The translations under genes and the position numbers were made by a program. Below the pieces are notes generated by a model, which was not told the origin of the DNA, did not search any database, and was given only the letters and a program-made list of their open reading frames with translations. From contig NZ_FNBN01000002.1 in assembly GCF_900102545.1 (NCBI RefSeq), positions 594,264-658,263 on the forward strand: DNA of 64,000 bases. Direction: 5' to 3'. This document shows, one piece after another, positions 18,837-27,614 of the stretch; position 1 is the first letter of the stretch, and every line of letters begins with the position of its first letter. The stretch comes from Chitinophaga filiformis (GTDB lineage: Bacteria; Bacteroidota; Bacteroidia; Chitinophagales; Chitinophagaceae).

Positions 18837-19105
18837 CTGTTTAGAGTTTATGGTGGATGTATCTAGATGTTATTTTGGGGTTGCAGGCAGGGGTATTTAC
18901 TATGTTTTTTGGTTAGGAATATACTGGCTGGCAGAGGAAGTACCAGCTGAGTTATGAAGATAAGATACGTTTTTAAGAAAAGCGTTAATAATTGGTTAAC
19001 GGAAAAAAATAGTAAGAGAGTACCACTTTTAAGCAATTTGTTCGTGTACAAACTAGTGCTGTACAATTGCGGCCTAAGAAAGTATATTACTTGTAGAAAT
19101 TACAC

Positions 19106-21736
19106 ATGAAAGGAAAGCTATTTTTATTTTTATTAATATGGTCGGGGTTATGTTACGGCCAGAAACCTGCGCTAACTCTTGATTCGTACAAAAGATGGCC
19201 TGAAGTAACAGGTGGAGGCTTAAGCGGCAACGGACAATTTGCATTTTATACCATCAAAAACTTTCCGGTCGGCAAAAGTACTTTCGTTCTTAAAACCACA
19301 GATGGCAAGGAGCTATTTTCTTGTATCAATTTTAATAATCCAAGATTTGGATTTAATAGCAGATATCTATATGGAATCCTTGAGGTGGACACGCTACTGA
19401 TCTACGACACTAGAAATAAAACTCAAAAAAAAATACCTGGAGTGAGCAACTATGAGTTGGTTTCCATTACTGGGCAAGAACGATTAGTAATAACAGAAAA
19501 ACAAAGAACATTAAAAATAATAGATGAATTTGGAAACCGGCTTTTTACTTTTTCTTCTATCAATTATTACAAATTCGGTCCTAGCGGCAAAAAATTATTT
19601 ATTGAACAACCAGATAATACCTCCTCAAGAAGCGTTATATGCAGCTGGATCGATATGGCTACCGGCAAAGGAAAGATCATCTATAAAGGCGAAACAACAA
19701 ACAGCGTAATCTTTGATGGTGAAGAGAATCAGGCTGCATTTATAGCAAGTGATACTGCTGGAAATAACATCTTTTATTATAATAGCCATGCAGATAGCGC
19801 TGTGCTTTTTATTCATAAACAAACTGAAGGAATAGCAGCTGATCTAGCTATTGAAAAGGGACAATACTGGTCCTTTAGCAAAGATGGTGACAGAATTTTC
19901 TTCTCACTGGATAAGCAGAGCGAAAGTAAAAATAAAGACATGCCTCCAGAATTAGAAATCTGGAGTTACGAAGATGCCTTCTTGAGAAGTTATTATAATG
20001 GGATGGTTGGAAAAGCAATGCTACAAGTTAGAAGCTATTTGTCCACAGCGGACATACGGACAGGCAAGGTCCTTCAGCTGATTAAAGGTGATCAAAGGGT
20101 TTTTGCAAACTCATTGCAGTACAATACAGACAGCATCTTTTTGGTAATTTCTTCCTACGGTCTTAACACTGAAGACTGGAATAAAAATGCCACATCCTCA
20201 TTTTACCTTTGCAACACAAAAACCGGCAAGCAGATTCCGCTAGAGATCAATAGAAAGGAAACTCTTGCGCCGGTCATATCGCCCAGCGGAAAATACATAT
20301 TGTATTTTGACAGAAGCCTAGGTAATTATATATGCTTTAACATTGCCACTAATGTGAAAGAAAATATTACTGAATCCATTCATGCCAGTTTTCTGAAATA
20401 TTTCAACCAGCACTACCCCAGACCGGATGTTTCAGTCGTCGGAATAACTGGTTGGGTTAAAAACGATGAATCAGTTTTAATCAATACGAGCTACGATATT
20501 TACAAAGTAGATCCTTTAAATTTCGATAAGCCTGTGAATATAACACAGGGCATTGGCGAAACAAAAAAAACTGTATTCTATCTTGCCGGACAGCCTTTGG
20601 GTAGTATTGTTGGCAGCAACAATGGCAAGGTTTTATTGAGTGCTTTCAATACGAAGAATAAGAATTATGGCTTTTATGAAGCTGATGTTCTTCATGGAAA
20701 TCAGGATATTAGGAAACTAAATATGGGTGCGTATTTCTCGGGCCACATTGACGATATCTATTACCAATTGGATGATGAAAACTTTATAGTAGCCAAAAAT
20801 AGTGCGGGCTATTTATTACGATGGGAGCAGGCAGACAAGTCTCCAAATTATTATTTCAGCAAAGATCTGCGAAATTTTACGCCGATTTCTGATATGCGTC
20901 CAGAAAACGCATACAATTGGCTCACTGCACAACTGTGCGAATACAAGGACAGCCTGGGCGGTCACTATCAAGGAATTCTTTACAAGCCGGAAAACTTTGA
21001 TCCAAATAAAAAGTACCCGGTCATCTTTAATATTTATGAAACAAAAAGCAATGGCCTTAACGCCTTCATCAAGCCTGGTCTAGCAGGTACGAATTTTAAT
21101 ATATCGCTATTAGTTAGCAACGGGTATCTTGTTTTCCTGCCAGACATTAGGGGAATAGTAAGAGCACCAGGTGAAGGTGCATTACGATCTGTTTTAGCGG
21201 CCGCAGATTATGTCACTAAGTTTGAGTATGTCGATGAAAAAAAATTGGCGCTTGTTGGCCATAGTTTCGGTGGCTTTGAGACAAACTATATCATTACGCA
21301 TTCGAATCGGTTTGCGGCAGCGATATCTGGTAGTGGTATCAGCGATATGGTAAGACTGGCTACAGCTATCTGGATACCAGGGCAAAGCCAGCAATGGTTC
21401 ACACAGTATTCCTATTTAATGATGGAAAAGCCAGTTGTGGATGATCCAGAATCCTACTTCCGAAACTCGCCGTTATTGAATGCGAAGAAACTAGGTACGC
21501 CTGTGTTATTTATGCACAATGACGGTGACGAGAACGTCAGTTATGAGCAAACACAGGCATTTTTCATTGTTTTGCGAAGTTTACTTAAGCCTTGTTGGTG
21601 GCTTAATTATAAAGGTTATGGACATGGGGTTGGTGGTGAGAAAAATCAACTGGATTATAATACGAGGGTATGGCAATTTTTGGATCATTACTTAAAGGAC
21701 CAGCCAATGCCTGATTGGATGAAGGAGCATATTTAA
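19106..21736 (+). CDS. S9-family (prolyl oligopeptidase) exported peptidase
   Basis: This is an 876-residue protein with a signal peptide (residues 1-19, ending CYGQ), a beta-propeller-like N-terminal region, and a C-terminal alpha/beta-hydrolase domain. The nucleophile elbow is GHSFGG (near residue 717), the acid lies in MHNDGDENVS (near 812) and the histidine in YGHGVGG (near 838), a complete S9 triad. Such enzymes cleave short peptides, often after Pro. Its neighbours are a small exported peptide gene and a decayed copy of its own C-terminus, so the locus was duplicated. S9 enzymes act as leader peptidases in some class III lanthipeptide pathways (FlaP-type), which is suggestive here, but the periplasmic location makes turnover or maturation of exported peptides more likely. 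Confidence 0.88.
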   Translation: MKGKLFLFLLIWSGLCYGQKPALTLDSYKRWPEVTGGGLSGNGQFAFYTIKNFPVGKSTFVLKTTDGKELFSCINFNNPRFGFNSRYLYGILEVDTLLIYDTRNKTQKKIPGVSNYELVSITGQERLVITEKQRTLKIIDEFGNRLFTFSSINYYKFGPSGKKLFIEQPDNTSSRSVICSWIDMATGKGKIIYKGETTNSVIFDGEENQAAFIASDTAGNNIFYYNSHADSAVLFIHKQTEGIAADLAIEKGQYWSFSKDGDRIFFSLDKQSESKNKDMPPELEIWSYEDAFLRSYYNGMVGKAMLQVRSYLSTADIRTGKVLQLIKGDQRVFANSLQYNTDSIFLVISSYGLNTEDWNKNATSSFYLCNTKTGKQIPLEINRKETLAPVISPSGKYILYFDRSLGNYICFNIATNVKENITESIHASFLKYFNQHYPRPDVSVVGITGWVKNDESVLINTSYDIYKVDPLNFDKPVNITQGIGETKKTVFYLAGQPLGSIVGSNNGKVLLSAFNTKNKNYGFYEADVLHGNQDIRKLNMGAYFSGHIDDIYYQLDDENFIVAKNSAGYLLRWEQADKSPNYYFSKDLRNFTPISDMRPENAYNWLTAQLCEYKDSLGGHYQGILYKPENFDPNKKYPVIFNIYETKSNGLNAFIKPGLAGTNFNISLLVSNGYLVFLPDIRGIVRAPGEGALRSVLAAADYVTKFEYVDEKKLALVGHSFGGFETNYIITHSNRFAAAISGSGISDMVRLATAIWIPGQSQQWFTQYSYLMMEKPVVDDPESYFRNSPLLNAKKLGTPVLFMHNDGDENVSYEQTQAFFIVLRSLLKPCWWLNYKGYGHGVGGEKNQLDYNTRVWQFLDHYLKDQPMPDWMKEHI

Positions 21737-21769
21737 AAAAATAGGCTGGGTATCCCAGCCTATTTTTTA
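21735..21769. terminator. Bidirectional terminator between S9 peptidase and peptide gene
   Basis: TAGGCTGGG and CCCAGCCTA form a perfect 9-base stem with A and T runs on the two sides, immediately before the stop of the minus-strand peptide gene. It serves both convergent genes. Confidence 0.85.
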
Positions 21770-22018
21770 TCAAAGACCAGCTTTAACCAAAATAGTTCCA
21801 CAGGGATTTGAGGGATTCGTAGCACCCCTAATGGTAAACGCGCCAGGTGATCCGGGCAACGCGGTTGTTATTCCAAATTGTTGACTTGGGCAAAAGGTGG
21901 TAGGTGCAGTAGTAGTAGCCACCCAAACGAAATCGCTTGCCGTTGTTTTAAAGGCATATATACCTCCAATAATTCCGAATGCTGCAATAGCAGCCAGAAA
22001 TAGTCTAGCATTTCTCAT
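21770..22018 (-). CDS. Small exported peptide, DUF6520-like
   Basis: This is an 82-residue protein with a signal sequence (MRNARLFLAAIAAFGIIGG, cut near residue 22) and a short mature part rich in Thr, Pro and Gly with two cysteines (TTFCPSQQFG and NPCGTIL). This layout resembles the DUF6520-type peptides of Bacteroidota, one of which lies at 33389-33628. The function of that family is unknown. It is convergent with the S9 peptidase gene and shares its terminator. The two Cys residues could form a disulfide after export. Similarity to DUF6520 is by overall layout only, so the family name is tentative. Confidence 0.6.
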   Translation of the reverse strand: MRNARLFLAAIAAFGIIGGIYAFKTTASDFVWVATTTAPTTFCPSQQFGITTALPGSPGAFTIRGATNPSNPCGTILVKAGL

Positions 22019-22269
22019 AAATATACTTTTTGGTGTTTTGAAATTTTCTTCTCCAACCTGTAGGTTTTAAATGCCTCCCAAGCTAATCGCATGATTTGAT
22101 TTAAAGGTATTGGATGGCAAATATTCCGGTAGATTGGCTACAAAGTTAGAAGGCTGTACTTCTCCGGGGACCGCAGTTTACATTATAGATAGGGAATTTT
22201 ATTAGCGCCCACGCCTATTTCTATTCATTAGATCTCCAAAACCAACTGTAATTTGATTGCAGTTGATTG

Positions 22270-22533
22270 CGTAATGCTTTTATTTAATGATGGGATCAAC
22301 CGTGGGGATGATCCTGTTACCGAACTTCGAGACCCACCTATTTTACAGACAAAACAGCAGAAAAGCGACCTAGACTATGCACAATGATGGTGATTGGAAT
22401 GTTAACATTGAACAGACTCAATCTTTCTTTATTGTACTCGCCCCTCCAAACACCCGTGTGGTGGTTAAACTATAGAAGATATTATTACCTGAAAGGTGCT
22501 CCTATGCCTGCCTGGATGAAGGAACATATCTAA
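22270..22533 (+). pseudogene. Decayed C-terminal fragment of a second S9 peptidase
   Basis: The sequence matches the 3' end of the 19106-21736 gene at the DNA level: ATTTAATGATGG, GGATGATCC and ATGCACAATGA are shared, and the last 13 codons (LKGAPMPAWMKEHI) nearly equal LKDQPMPDWMKEHI. The frame is broken, including a shift near GTGGTGG (about 22460). About 60 bases that would encode the YGHGVGG histidine region are missing. It cannot encode a functional enzyme. It shows that the S9 gene once existed in tandem, with the peptide gene between the copies. Confidence 0.8.
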
Positions 22534-22862
22534 TTGATTTTCTGTATCTACGGTTTACGTAATCGATTAAAATTATGATTTGTTAACACACTATTAACGC
22601 TTTAGTGTTTATAGGGGGGCTAATATTGCATTCAATTCGATGGCAATCGGAAGGAATTTATGTTTGACCTTTAAAAATAACTAAACAGATGATACAGATT
22701 ACCCCTCCCAATTAAGGGCCAACGGCCTACGTGCCCTTTACAATCTCCGTTTTACTAATGTAATGAAATGATCCTGTACGCGGTTTCCTGCTGGCCGTAG
22801 TATTATTCCCCATTTCCAAAAAATATGCACACCGCTATACGCTGTGCTGTAGTCTTATTGTC
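22534..22862. other. Intergenic stretch without a recognisable gene
   Basis: There are 329 bases between the S9 remnant and the membrane protein gene. Reading both strands gave only ORFs shorter than 20 codons and no clear hairpin or promoter consensus. It may hold the promoter of the 22863-27513 gene run. Confidence 0.5.
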
Positions 22863-24062
22863 ATGAAATATGAGACGACTCTGCAACCCAAGGCAGATAA
22901 GGCAGCTTTATGCCTTAAAGCAGCAGATTACCTTGCGTTCGCATTTTGCTGTATTTACTATAGCTATTGTATTTGGATATATCCGGTAGTTGGGGCCAAT
23001 AACAAGGCTGCCTTCTTACCATATGTAATGTTGCCGTTTGGTTTGGCAATACTAACAGTATTAACCCTTGTGAGGCTGTTAAAGCAGCCGATTAAGCTAC
23101 AGCTTGGGCACAACATACTGCTGGCTGCTGTAGTAGTGGGTTGCCTGGCATGGGCATTTTGCTGGGGTACCATTGGCAATGAAGCCATCATCAACTGTTT
23201 ATGTACGCTTATGGCAGTTTGTATTTTGGTGTATTACCTGCCCAAGTACTTGCTGGGACACTTCTTTTGGCTTTTAACTGCCATACTTTTTATACAGATA
23301 AGCCAGGGCTATTACCAACTTTTGGCAGGAAGGCTTTCTAGCCATAAACCGCCCGTAATTAGAGGACATTGGAATACGGCAGCTGAATTTGCCAGTTATA
23401 TGCTGGCTGCATATCCGCTATTGCTTTATACTACTATACAAATATTACCTCATGCTTCGGTGGTGGGTAAAGCATACCAACGCAATAAAATTTTGCTGCC
23501 ACTTATAGGCACATTGCTTATGGGTCAGTTACTATGCCACATTGGTTCTGCCAGGCATTGGTATCTGTTTGTATTTGAAAATGTTTTTTCCGGTTACATC
23601 ATTGCCCGCAGCTGGTTAAACCCTTTTTCTAAAAAGTTTCATTTACTAAATAGGTTGGTAATGGGTTGGGGCCTGGCACTTGGTGCTCTTATCTACATAG
23701 TAGCATTTAGCATGCCCCATAACTTAATGCTGTTATACCTGCTGCTAGGCATTTTGCTATGCATCAACAAAATGCTGGTGGGCTTAAATTTCATTTTTTA
23801 CATGCGGCTGTACCTGGTAATATGTTGCCTATTGGCTATGGACAACTATGTATTTAACATGCCAGCTATATTGTTCATAGCTGTGGTTTTTGCTGCATTC
23901 TTATGCGCTATTGTGGCAATAGGGCCTAAACAGCCAGAAGTAGAAGTTCCATGTTATATGCTTATGCTGGCGGTATTGGCCCTCTTTGCAGCTACGCTGC
24001 TGGCAACAGGAAAATTAGCAACAATAATCAGGCTTTCGGGTAAAGATTTTAAGATCATATAA
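22863..24062 (+). CDS. Polytopic membrane protein, O-antigen-ligase-like
   Basis: This is a 399-residue protein with about ten hydrophobic segments throughout its length. The central GHWNTAAEFASYMLAAYPLL resembles the Gxx-Nxxxxa-xYLaxxxPL signature of O-antigen ligase/Wzy-like proteins, and the residues before it (RGHW) supply the usual Arg. No other domain is visible. It heads a plus-strand run (membrane protein, three FecR-like lipoproteins, small lipoprotein, exported protein) before the LanB gene. If the family call is right it would transfer or polymerise a lipid-linked product; no glycan genes are nearby, so its substrate is unclear. It could also be an unrelated exporter. Confidence 0.5.
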   Translation: MKYETTLQPKADKAALCLKAADYLAFAFCCIYYSYCIWIYPVVGANNKAAFLPYVMLPFGLAILTVLTLVRLLKQPIKLQLGHNILLAAVVVGCLAWAFCWGTIGNEAIINCLCTLMAVCILVYYLPKYLLGHFFWLLTAILFIQISQGYYQLLAGRLSSHKPPVIRGHWNTAAEFASYMLAAYPLLLYTTIQILPHASVVGKAYQRNKILLPLIGTLLMGQLLCHIGSARHWYLFVFENVFSGYIIARSWLNPFSKKFHLLNRLVMGWGLALGALIYIVAFSMPHNLMLLYLLLGILLCINKMLVGLNFIFYMRLYLVICCLLAMDNYVFNMPAILFIAVVFAAFLCAIVAIGPKQPEVEVPCYMLMLAVLALFAATLLATGKLATIIRLSGKDFKII

Positions 24063-24119
24063 TACAAAGATCAGCAGGCTGGCAGGCACAGTGGTTTGAG
24101 GAAGCCATTGGCTTGCCGG

Positions 24120-24144
24120 GGGGGACGTGAATTCTCCGTCCCCC
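24120..24144 (+). terminator. GC-rich hairpin between membrane protein and lipoprotein genes
   Basis: GGGGGACG and CGTCCCCC form an 8-base stem with a 9-base loop, followed by AAATTTTCTTTC. It lies 57 bases after the stop at 24062 and 38 bases before the next start, so it may end or attenuate transcription. Confidence 0.6.
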
Positions 24145-24182
24145 AAATTTTCTTTCATCGTACACCAAAACAACAAATGATA

Positions 24183-24911
24183 ATGAAGCGGATAATTGCA
24201 GCATTAATTGGCTTAGGGATAGCCTATAGCATGTTCTCTTGCCAAAAGCCAAAGGATACACTAAAACACATCAGAACTGACGCGAGCTATTACGTGCTAT
24301 GGCATTTGCCGCAGGGTATACGCGGTGCGCTTGACCAGTACACCACTTTCGATTTTGACTACAGCCGTTTTGCCATCACCTTAAACGGTGGCTTGTACCT
24401 GAAAGTAGATAGTATAGAAAGTGCTGGCCGCCTGGTAAAAATAGAGCTGCCAGGTGCAGCGCTAAGTACCCGTAATGTAGCCATGGCTATTGATTTTTAT
24501 GGCTGGGCTGTACCGGCACAAACTGGTAAGCCCAATTATGCCGTGTTCAATATAGAAGATGGCTTTTTAAAGATTAAGGGCAAAAATGTAGATACCACAC
24601 TGGGTAAAGGTGTATGGTACCTCACCAAGGCAGGAAAGGTATTGCCCGGGGGCAGGCAGTTTTTTATGGTTTCTGCCGACGGGCTTTTGTATGATGATGA
24701 AATAACCCTTGGAGAACTGTGCCGATCAATAGAAGGGATATACAGTATAAGGGTTGTTTACGATGAGCGATTTTCCGGTAGTGTGTTGTATAATGTTGAC
24801 ATAGACATCCGCAAGAGCCTAGCAGCGCAATTGCCTGCCTTTGCGGCTGCTGGCAGTTTCAACTTTACACTTGATAGCTATAACAGGGTGCTCAATATTC
24901 GCCCAAAATAA
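24183..24911 (+). CDS. FecR-like lipoprotein, first of three tandem paralogues
   Basis: This 242-residue protein starts with a lipoprotein signal (MKRIIAALIGLGIAYSMFSC, lipid-anchored Cys). A beta-rich FecR-like region follows (GGLYLKVDSIES, then LKIKGKNVDTTLGKGVWYL), and the end (ITLGELCRSIEGIYSIRVVY to FNFTLDSYNRVLNIRP) matches the C-terminal DUF4974-type domain of FecR anti-sigma regulators. Unlike normal FecR it has no cytosolic sigma-binding part and no membrane helix after a cytosolic domain. An in-frame start further upstream (24096) would bury the signal, so 24183 is chosen. It probably binds a ligand or SusC-type signalling domain on the periplasmic side, but no role is established. 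Confidence 0.62.
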   Translation: MKRIIAALIGLGIAYSMFSCQKPKDTLKHIRTDASYYVLWHLPQGIRGALDQYTTFDFDYSRFAITLNGGLYLKVDSIESAGRLVKIELPGAALSTRNVAMAIDFYGWAVPAQTGKPNYAVFNIEDGFLKIKGKNVDTTLGKGVWYLTKAGKVLPGGRQFFMVSADGLLYDDEITLGELCRSIEGIYSIRVVYDERFSGSVLYNVDIDIRKSLAAQLPAFAAAGSFNFTLDSYNRVLNIRPK

Positions 24912-24942
24912 TAACAATTATACACCAGAATAACTCTGATTT

Positions 24943-25665
24943 ATGAAACGGATGAAATTTATTATGCTGCTGATCTGCGTAGCATTTACCAGTTGCCTAA
25001 AGATTTTAGAGGGTGAAACATTGGAATGTTCTGGCCCATATATCAAAACTTGCCACCTGGGTATGGGTGTAAACGCTACCCTGAATACCTACAGTTGTAT
25101 GAGATATAAGTCGCCATCTACCGATGCAATGGCATTTAATGGCGAGGGGGCTTTTATGATAGCGCAGGAAAGTGCCGAAGGGGTAACGCTGCAGTTAGCT
25201 ATTGATGGCATTAAACTAACCTGCGCGGATGGGGAGTTTTATGTGAATGCCTATGGTGCTTACGGTTGGAACCTGGGCAAGCCTGCCGAGGTGAGGTTAG
25301 CGGTATTTAAAGGAAAAGTAAGGGTACAAAACGCAGGTGTTGATACAACTATAGCCGATGGTGCCGTAGCGATATTTAACGACTCTGTAAGCACAGCTAT
25401 AAACTGGCAGCCCAAAGAGCTGACCTATTGGGTAAACCAGTTATATAAGGTTGAACAGGTACCGATTTATGAGTTTAAAGCAATGCTAAACCGCTGGTTT
25501 GATGTTAAGGCTGGTGTTTTATCGCAAAATGCAGACTCCATGTTGTATAACGTACGTATACAACGCGACCTGCCTTTGGCCCCACAGCTAAAGGCATTAG
25601 AGGAAAATAATGATTATCTGTTTACTGTTTTTAGTGCAGATTCTATCACGATAAGGCACAAATAA
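24943..25665 (+). CDS. FecR-like lipoprotein, second of three tandem paralogues
   Basis: This is a 240-residue protein with a lipoprotein signal (MKRMKFIMLLICVAFTSC). The body contains GGEG-like beta repeats, FKGKVRVQNAGVDTTIADG (which matches FKGKV-x-V of the FecR domain), and a C-terminal domain starting near VPIYEFKAMLNRWFDVKAG that parallels the DUF4974 region. Extra cysteines (ETLECSGPYIKTC and LTCADG) are present and unusual for the group. It follows the first copy after 31 bases and precedes the third after 20. Divergence between the three copies is high, so they have had time to specialise. Confidence 0.6.
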   Translation: MKRMKFIMLLICVAFTSCLKILEGETLECSGPYIKTCHLGMGVNATLNTYSCMRYKSPSTDAMAFNGEGAFMIAQESAEGVTLQLAIDGIKLTCADGEFYVNAYGAYGWNLGKPAEVRLAVFKGKVRVQNAGVDTTIADGAVAIFNDSVSTAINWQPKELTYWVNQLYKVEQVPIYEFKAMLNRWFDVKAGVLSQNADSMLYNVRIQRDLPLAPQLKALEENNDYLFTVFSADSITIRHK

Positions 25666-25685
25666 TAACATTGAAATATTTACAA

Positions 25686-26405
25686 ATGAAAAGACAATTC
25701 TTGTGGTTTCTTGTGCTGGCAATGGCAGTTATATCTTCTGCTTGCCAGAAAGCCCCAAACGCTTACCTAAGCCAGCAAACTTATGGTAGCGAAAAAATAT
25801 TTTCTTTTGATAGCGAATTTAGAGTAATGGTAAATAAGCATAGTGAATTGAGCTATAACATTAATGACCAGCGATTTTATCTGAAGGGCGGTTCTTTTAT
25901 AAAAATAGAGGGGCTGGCGGGGCGAAGAGCGCCGGTAACTTTTGTGGCAAGTGGCGTAGCACTGCAAACGAGTGAGGCAGAGATAAATATTGATGCTTAT
26001 GACATAGCATCTGGCCGGGGCAAGCTTACGATATTGAATGGAGTGGTAAAAATTAAAAACAATTTGACCGATACCAGCATTACCAGTGGAGGCTATTGGT
26101 TTGGGCCAACTGTGCTTGATAGCGATATTGATTGGCTGCCTGCACAAGAGGTAAAATGGTTAGACAAATGCTACAGCTCTAGTAGTATGAGAGTAGATGA
26201 TCTGGTAAAACTATTGTATCAATTTTACGCTACTTACGCATCGTATGGCACCGAGCCGGAATTTAAAACCGCAATTTTTGAGGATGTGCACATAGACATC
26301 AGAGAGCCTTTGGTTACTGTGATTGAACGTTTGGAAAGGAAGGGGAAATTTAAGTTCAATTACTATCCGCAATATAACAGCGTAATAATTACTAAAAAAG
26401 ATTAA
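25686..26405 (+). CDS. FecR-like lipoprotein, third of three tandem paralogues
   Basis: This is a 239-residue protein with a lipoprotein signal (MKRQFLWFLVLAMAVISSAC). The middle (LTILNGVVKIKNNLTDTSI) aligns with LAVFKGKVRVQNAGVDTTI of the second copy. The C-terminus (VDDLVKLLYQFYATY to FNYYPQYNSVIITKKD) matches the DUF4974-like end. The frame begins earlier at a TTG (25671), but the ATG at 25686 gives the proper signal peptide. The next small lipoprotein starts two bases after its stop, so they are in one operon. Confidence 0.6.
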   Translation: MKRQFLWFLVLAMAVISSACQKAPNAYLSQQTYGSEKIFSFDSEFRVMVNKHSELSYNINDQRFYLKGGSFIKIEGLAGRRAPVTFVASGVALQTSEAEINIDAYDIASGRGKLTILNGVVKIKNNLTDTSITSGGYWFGPTVLDSDIDWLPAQEVKWLDKCYSSSSMRVDDLVKLLYQFYATYASYGTEPEFKTAIFEDVHIDIREPLVTVIERLERKGKFKFNYYPQYNSVIITKKD

Positions 26406-26406
26406 A

Positions 26407-26574
26407 ATGATAAGGAGCTGGCTTTGGGCGACCCTGGTTACACTTATGGTTGGCATGGGATGTAAGCAAAGGTATGTTGATTCTGATCCAAAAATGGATA
26501 GAAAGCGGGAATCAATTTACAGAAACGATACGAGTTTACATTCCCTTGATAGCCTGCAAAGTGATAAGCGATAG
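26407..26574 (+). CDS. Small lipoprotein (55 residues)
   Basis: The ATG is two bases after the stop of the third FecR-like gene. The protein has a hydrophobic signal with a lipobox (LVTLMVGMGC) and a short, charged mature part (KQRYVDSDPKMDRKRESIY) that ends in SDKR. The tight spacing and clean lipobox support a real gene. The function is unknown; it may be a small accessory lipoprotein of the FecR-like set. Confidence 0.6.
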   Translation: MIRSWLWATLVTLMVGMGCKQRYVDSDPKMDRKRESIYRNDTSLHSLDSLQSDKR

Positions 26575-26610
26575 CAGTATCGTTTACTAAAATTATTGAC
26601 TAATACCATC

Positions 26611-27513
26611 ATGAAAATATTTTTGACTATACTGGGCTTTTGTGTTACAGTTTTATCGGCCAGTGGGCAGGCGCTTGTAGATTCTACAGAATTGGCGAAA
26701 AATGCTGCATACTTTAAAAAATTGGAAGAAGGCTTTTTATACAATATACAGTGGGCATATGAATTGAATTTGCTTGAACAGGTATCAGGTTTTGCGAATG
26801 TGAAGCTTGACAGAGCCAAAGTAGCTGAAAAGGGCAATATTTACAGCCATGCCATTCATGATTCGAGTGGTTATAAAGTGTTGTTCTGGTACCAGAAAAC
26901 GCTGCCCAAAATATGTGCAGTTGCCGATGTTACTTTTGACGAAGTAAATATGGACGCCATAATTACCTATATGGACCGCGAGGCAACAAGCCAGGAAGCT
27001 AGTATATGTAAGCGTATATTGACAACCCTGAGTGCCATAAGCCGCGATAGCAGCTATACCCTTTTACCGGCAACCTGCCTGCAGTTCATTCCTCTGCCGC
27101 TGGCAGAAGGCGGGCAGGTTATTGTATATCAGCGATCACTTGATCTGAACACCTGCATCTTTGGCAACGACTATATTTTTACGTTTGACGCTGCTGATTC
27201 ACTAATTGGAACAACTAAGGTACACGATATGCCTACCAAATCGTGCGTAGATTATGCGGCAGGCCATGTTGCAGATTCAATAACCCTGCACCATTGGCAC
27301 GACTTTAAAAGTTTGAAAGATTTCCCCATTACAGATATGGCCTCGGTATTTTTTTATGCCGGAATGCACCACATCAAAAAATTTTTGCTGATAGGCAATG
27401 AGTTTATTTTTAAGATTGATTTAGGTACAACGGAAATTTGGTACCTGGTAGGTGACGAGTTTAAAAAGGCACTACTGCAATTGCCCCAAAGACCTACAGG
27501 CTGGACTTTGTAG
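26611..27513 (+). CDS. Exported protein of unknown function before LanB
   Basis: This is a 300-residue protein with a signal peptide (MKIFLTILGFCVTVLSASGQ). The mature part has four to five Cys (KICAVAD, SICKR, ATCLQF, NTCIFG, KSCVDY) spread through it and no motif I recognise. The frame starts at an earlier ATG (26596), but the one at 26611 gives the signal peptide. It lies 101 bases before LanB and after the lipoprotein run, so it may belong to the same transcript. The predicted export suggests a periplasmic role, not work on the LanB substrate in the cytosol. Confidence 0.62.
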   Translation: MKIFLTILGFCVTVLSASGQALVDSTELAKNAAYFKKLEEGFLYNIQWAYELNLLEQVSGFANVKLDRAKVAEKGNIYSHAIHDSSGYKVLFWYQKTLPKICAVADVTFDEVNMDAIITYMDREATSQEASICKRILTTLSAISRDSSYTLLPATCLQFIPLPLAEGGQVIVYQRSLDLNTCIFGNDYIFTFDAADSLIGTTKVHDMPTKSCVDYAAGHVADSITLHHWHDFKSLKDFPITDMASVFFYAGMHHIKKFLLIGNEFIFKIDLGTTEIWYLVGDEFKKALLQLPQRPTGWTL

Positions 27514-27614
27514 TTTTTTGTGTAGTTTATCATTTTATTTAAACAGGTTGTGTAACTGCATTTCATGTAGCCGTTATTTAGAATATATTTATAGTACATT
27601 TTTTACAGGCGTAT

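Noticed and set aside
18863..19066. A 67-codon minus-strand frame between the RHS operon and the S9 gene.
   Set aside because: It has the composition of random A+T-rich sequence and occupies the expected promoter region.
21770..22018. The exported 82-residue peptide as a lanthipeptide precursor for LanB.
   Set aside because: It has a Sec-type signal peptide, so it would leave the cytosol unmodified; the DUF6520-like reading is simpler.
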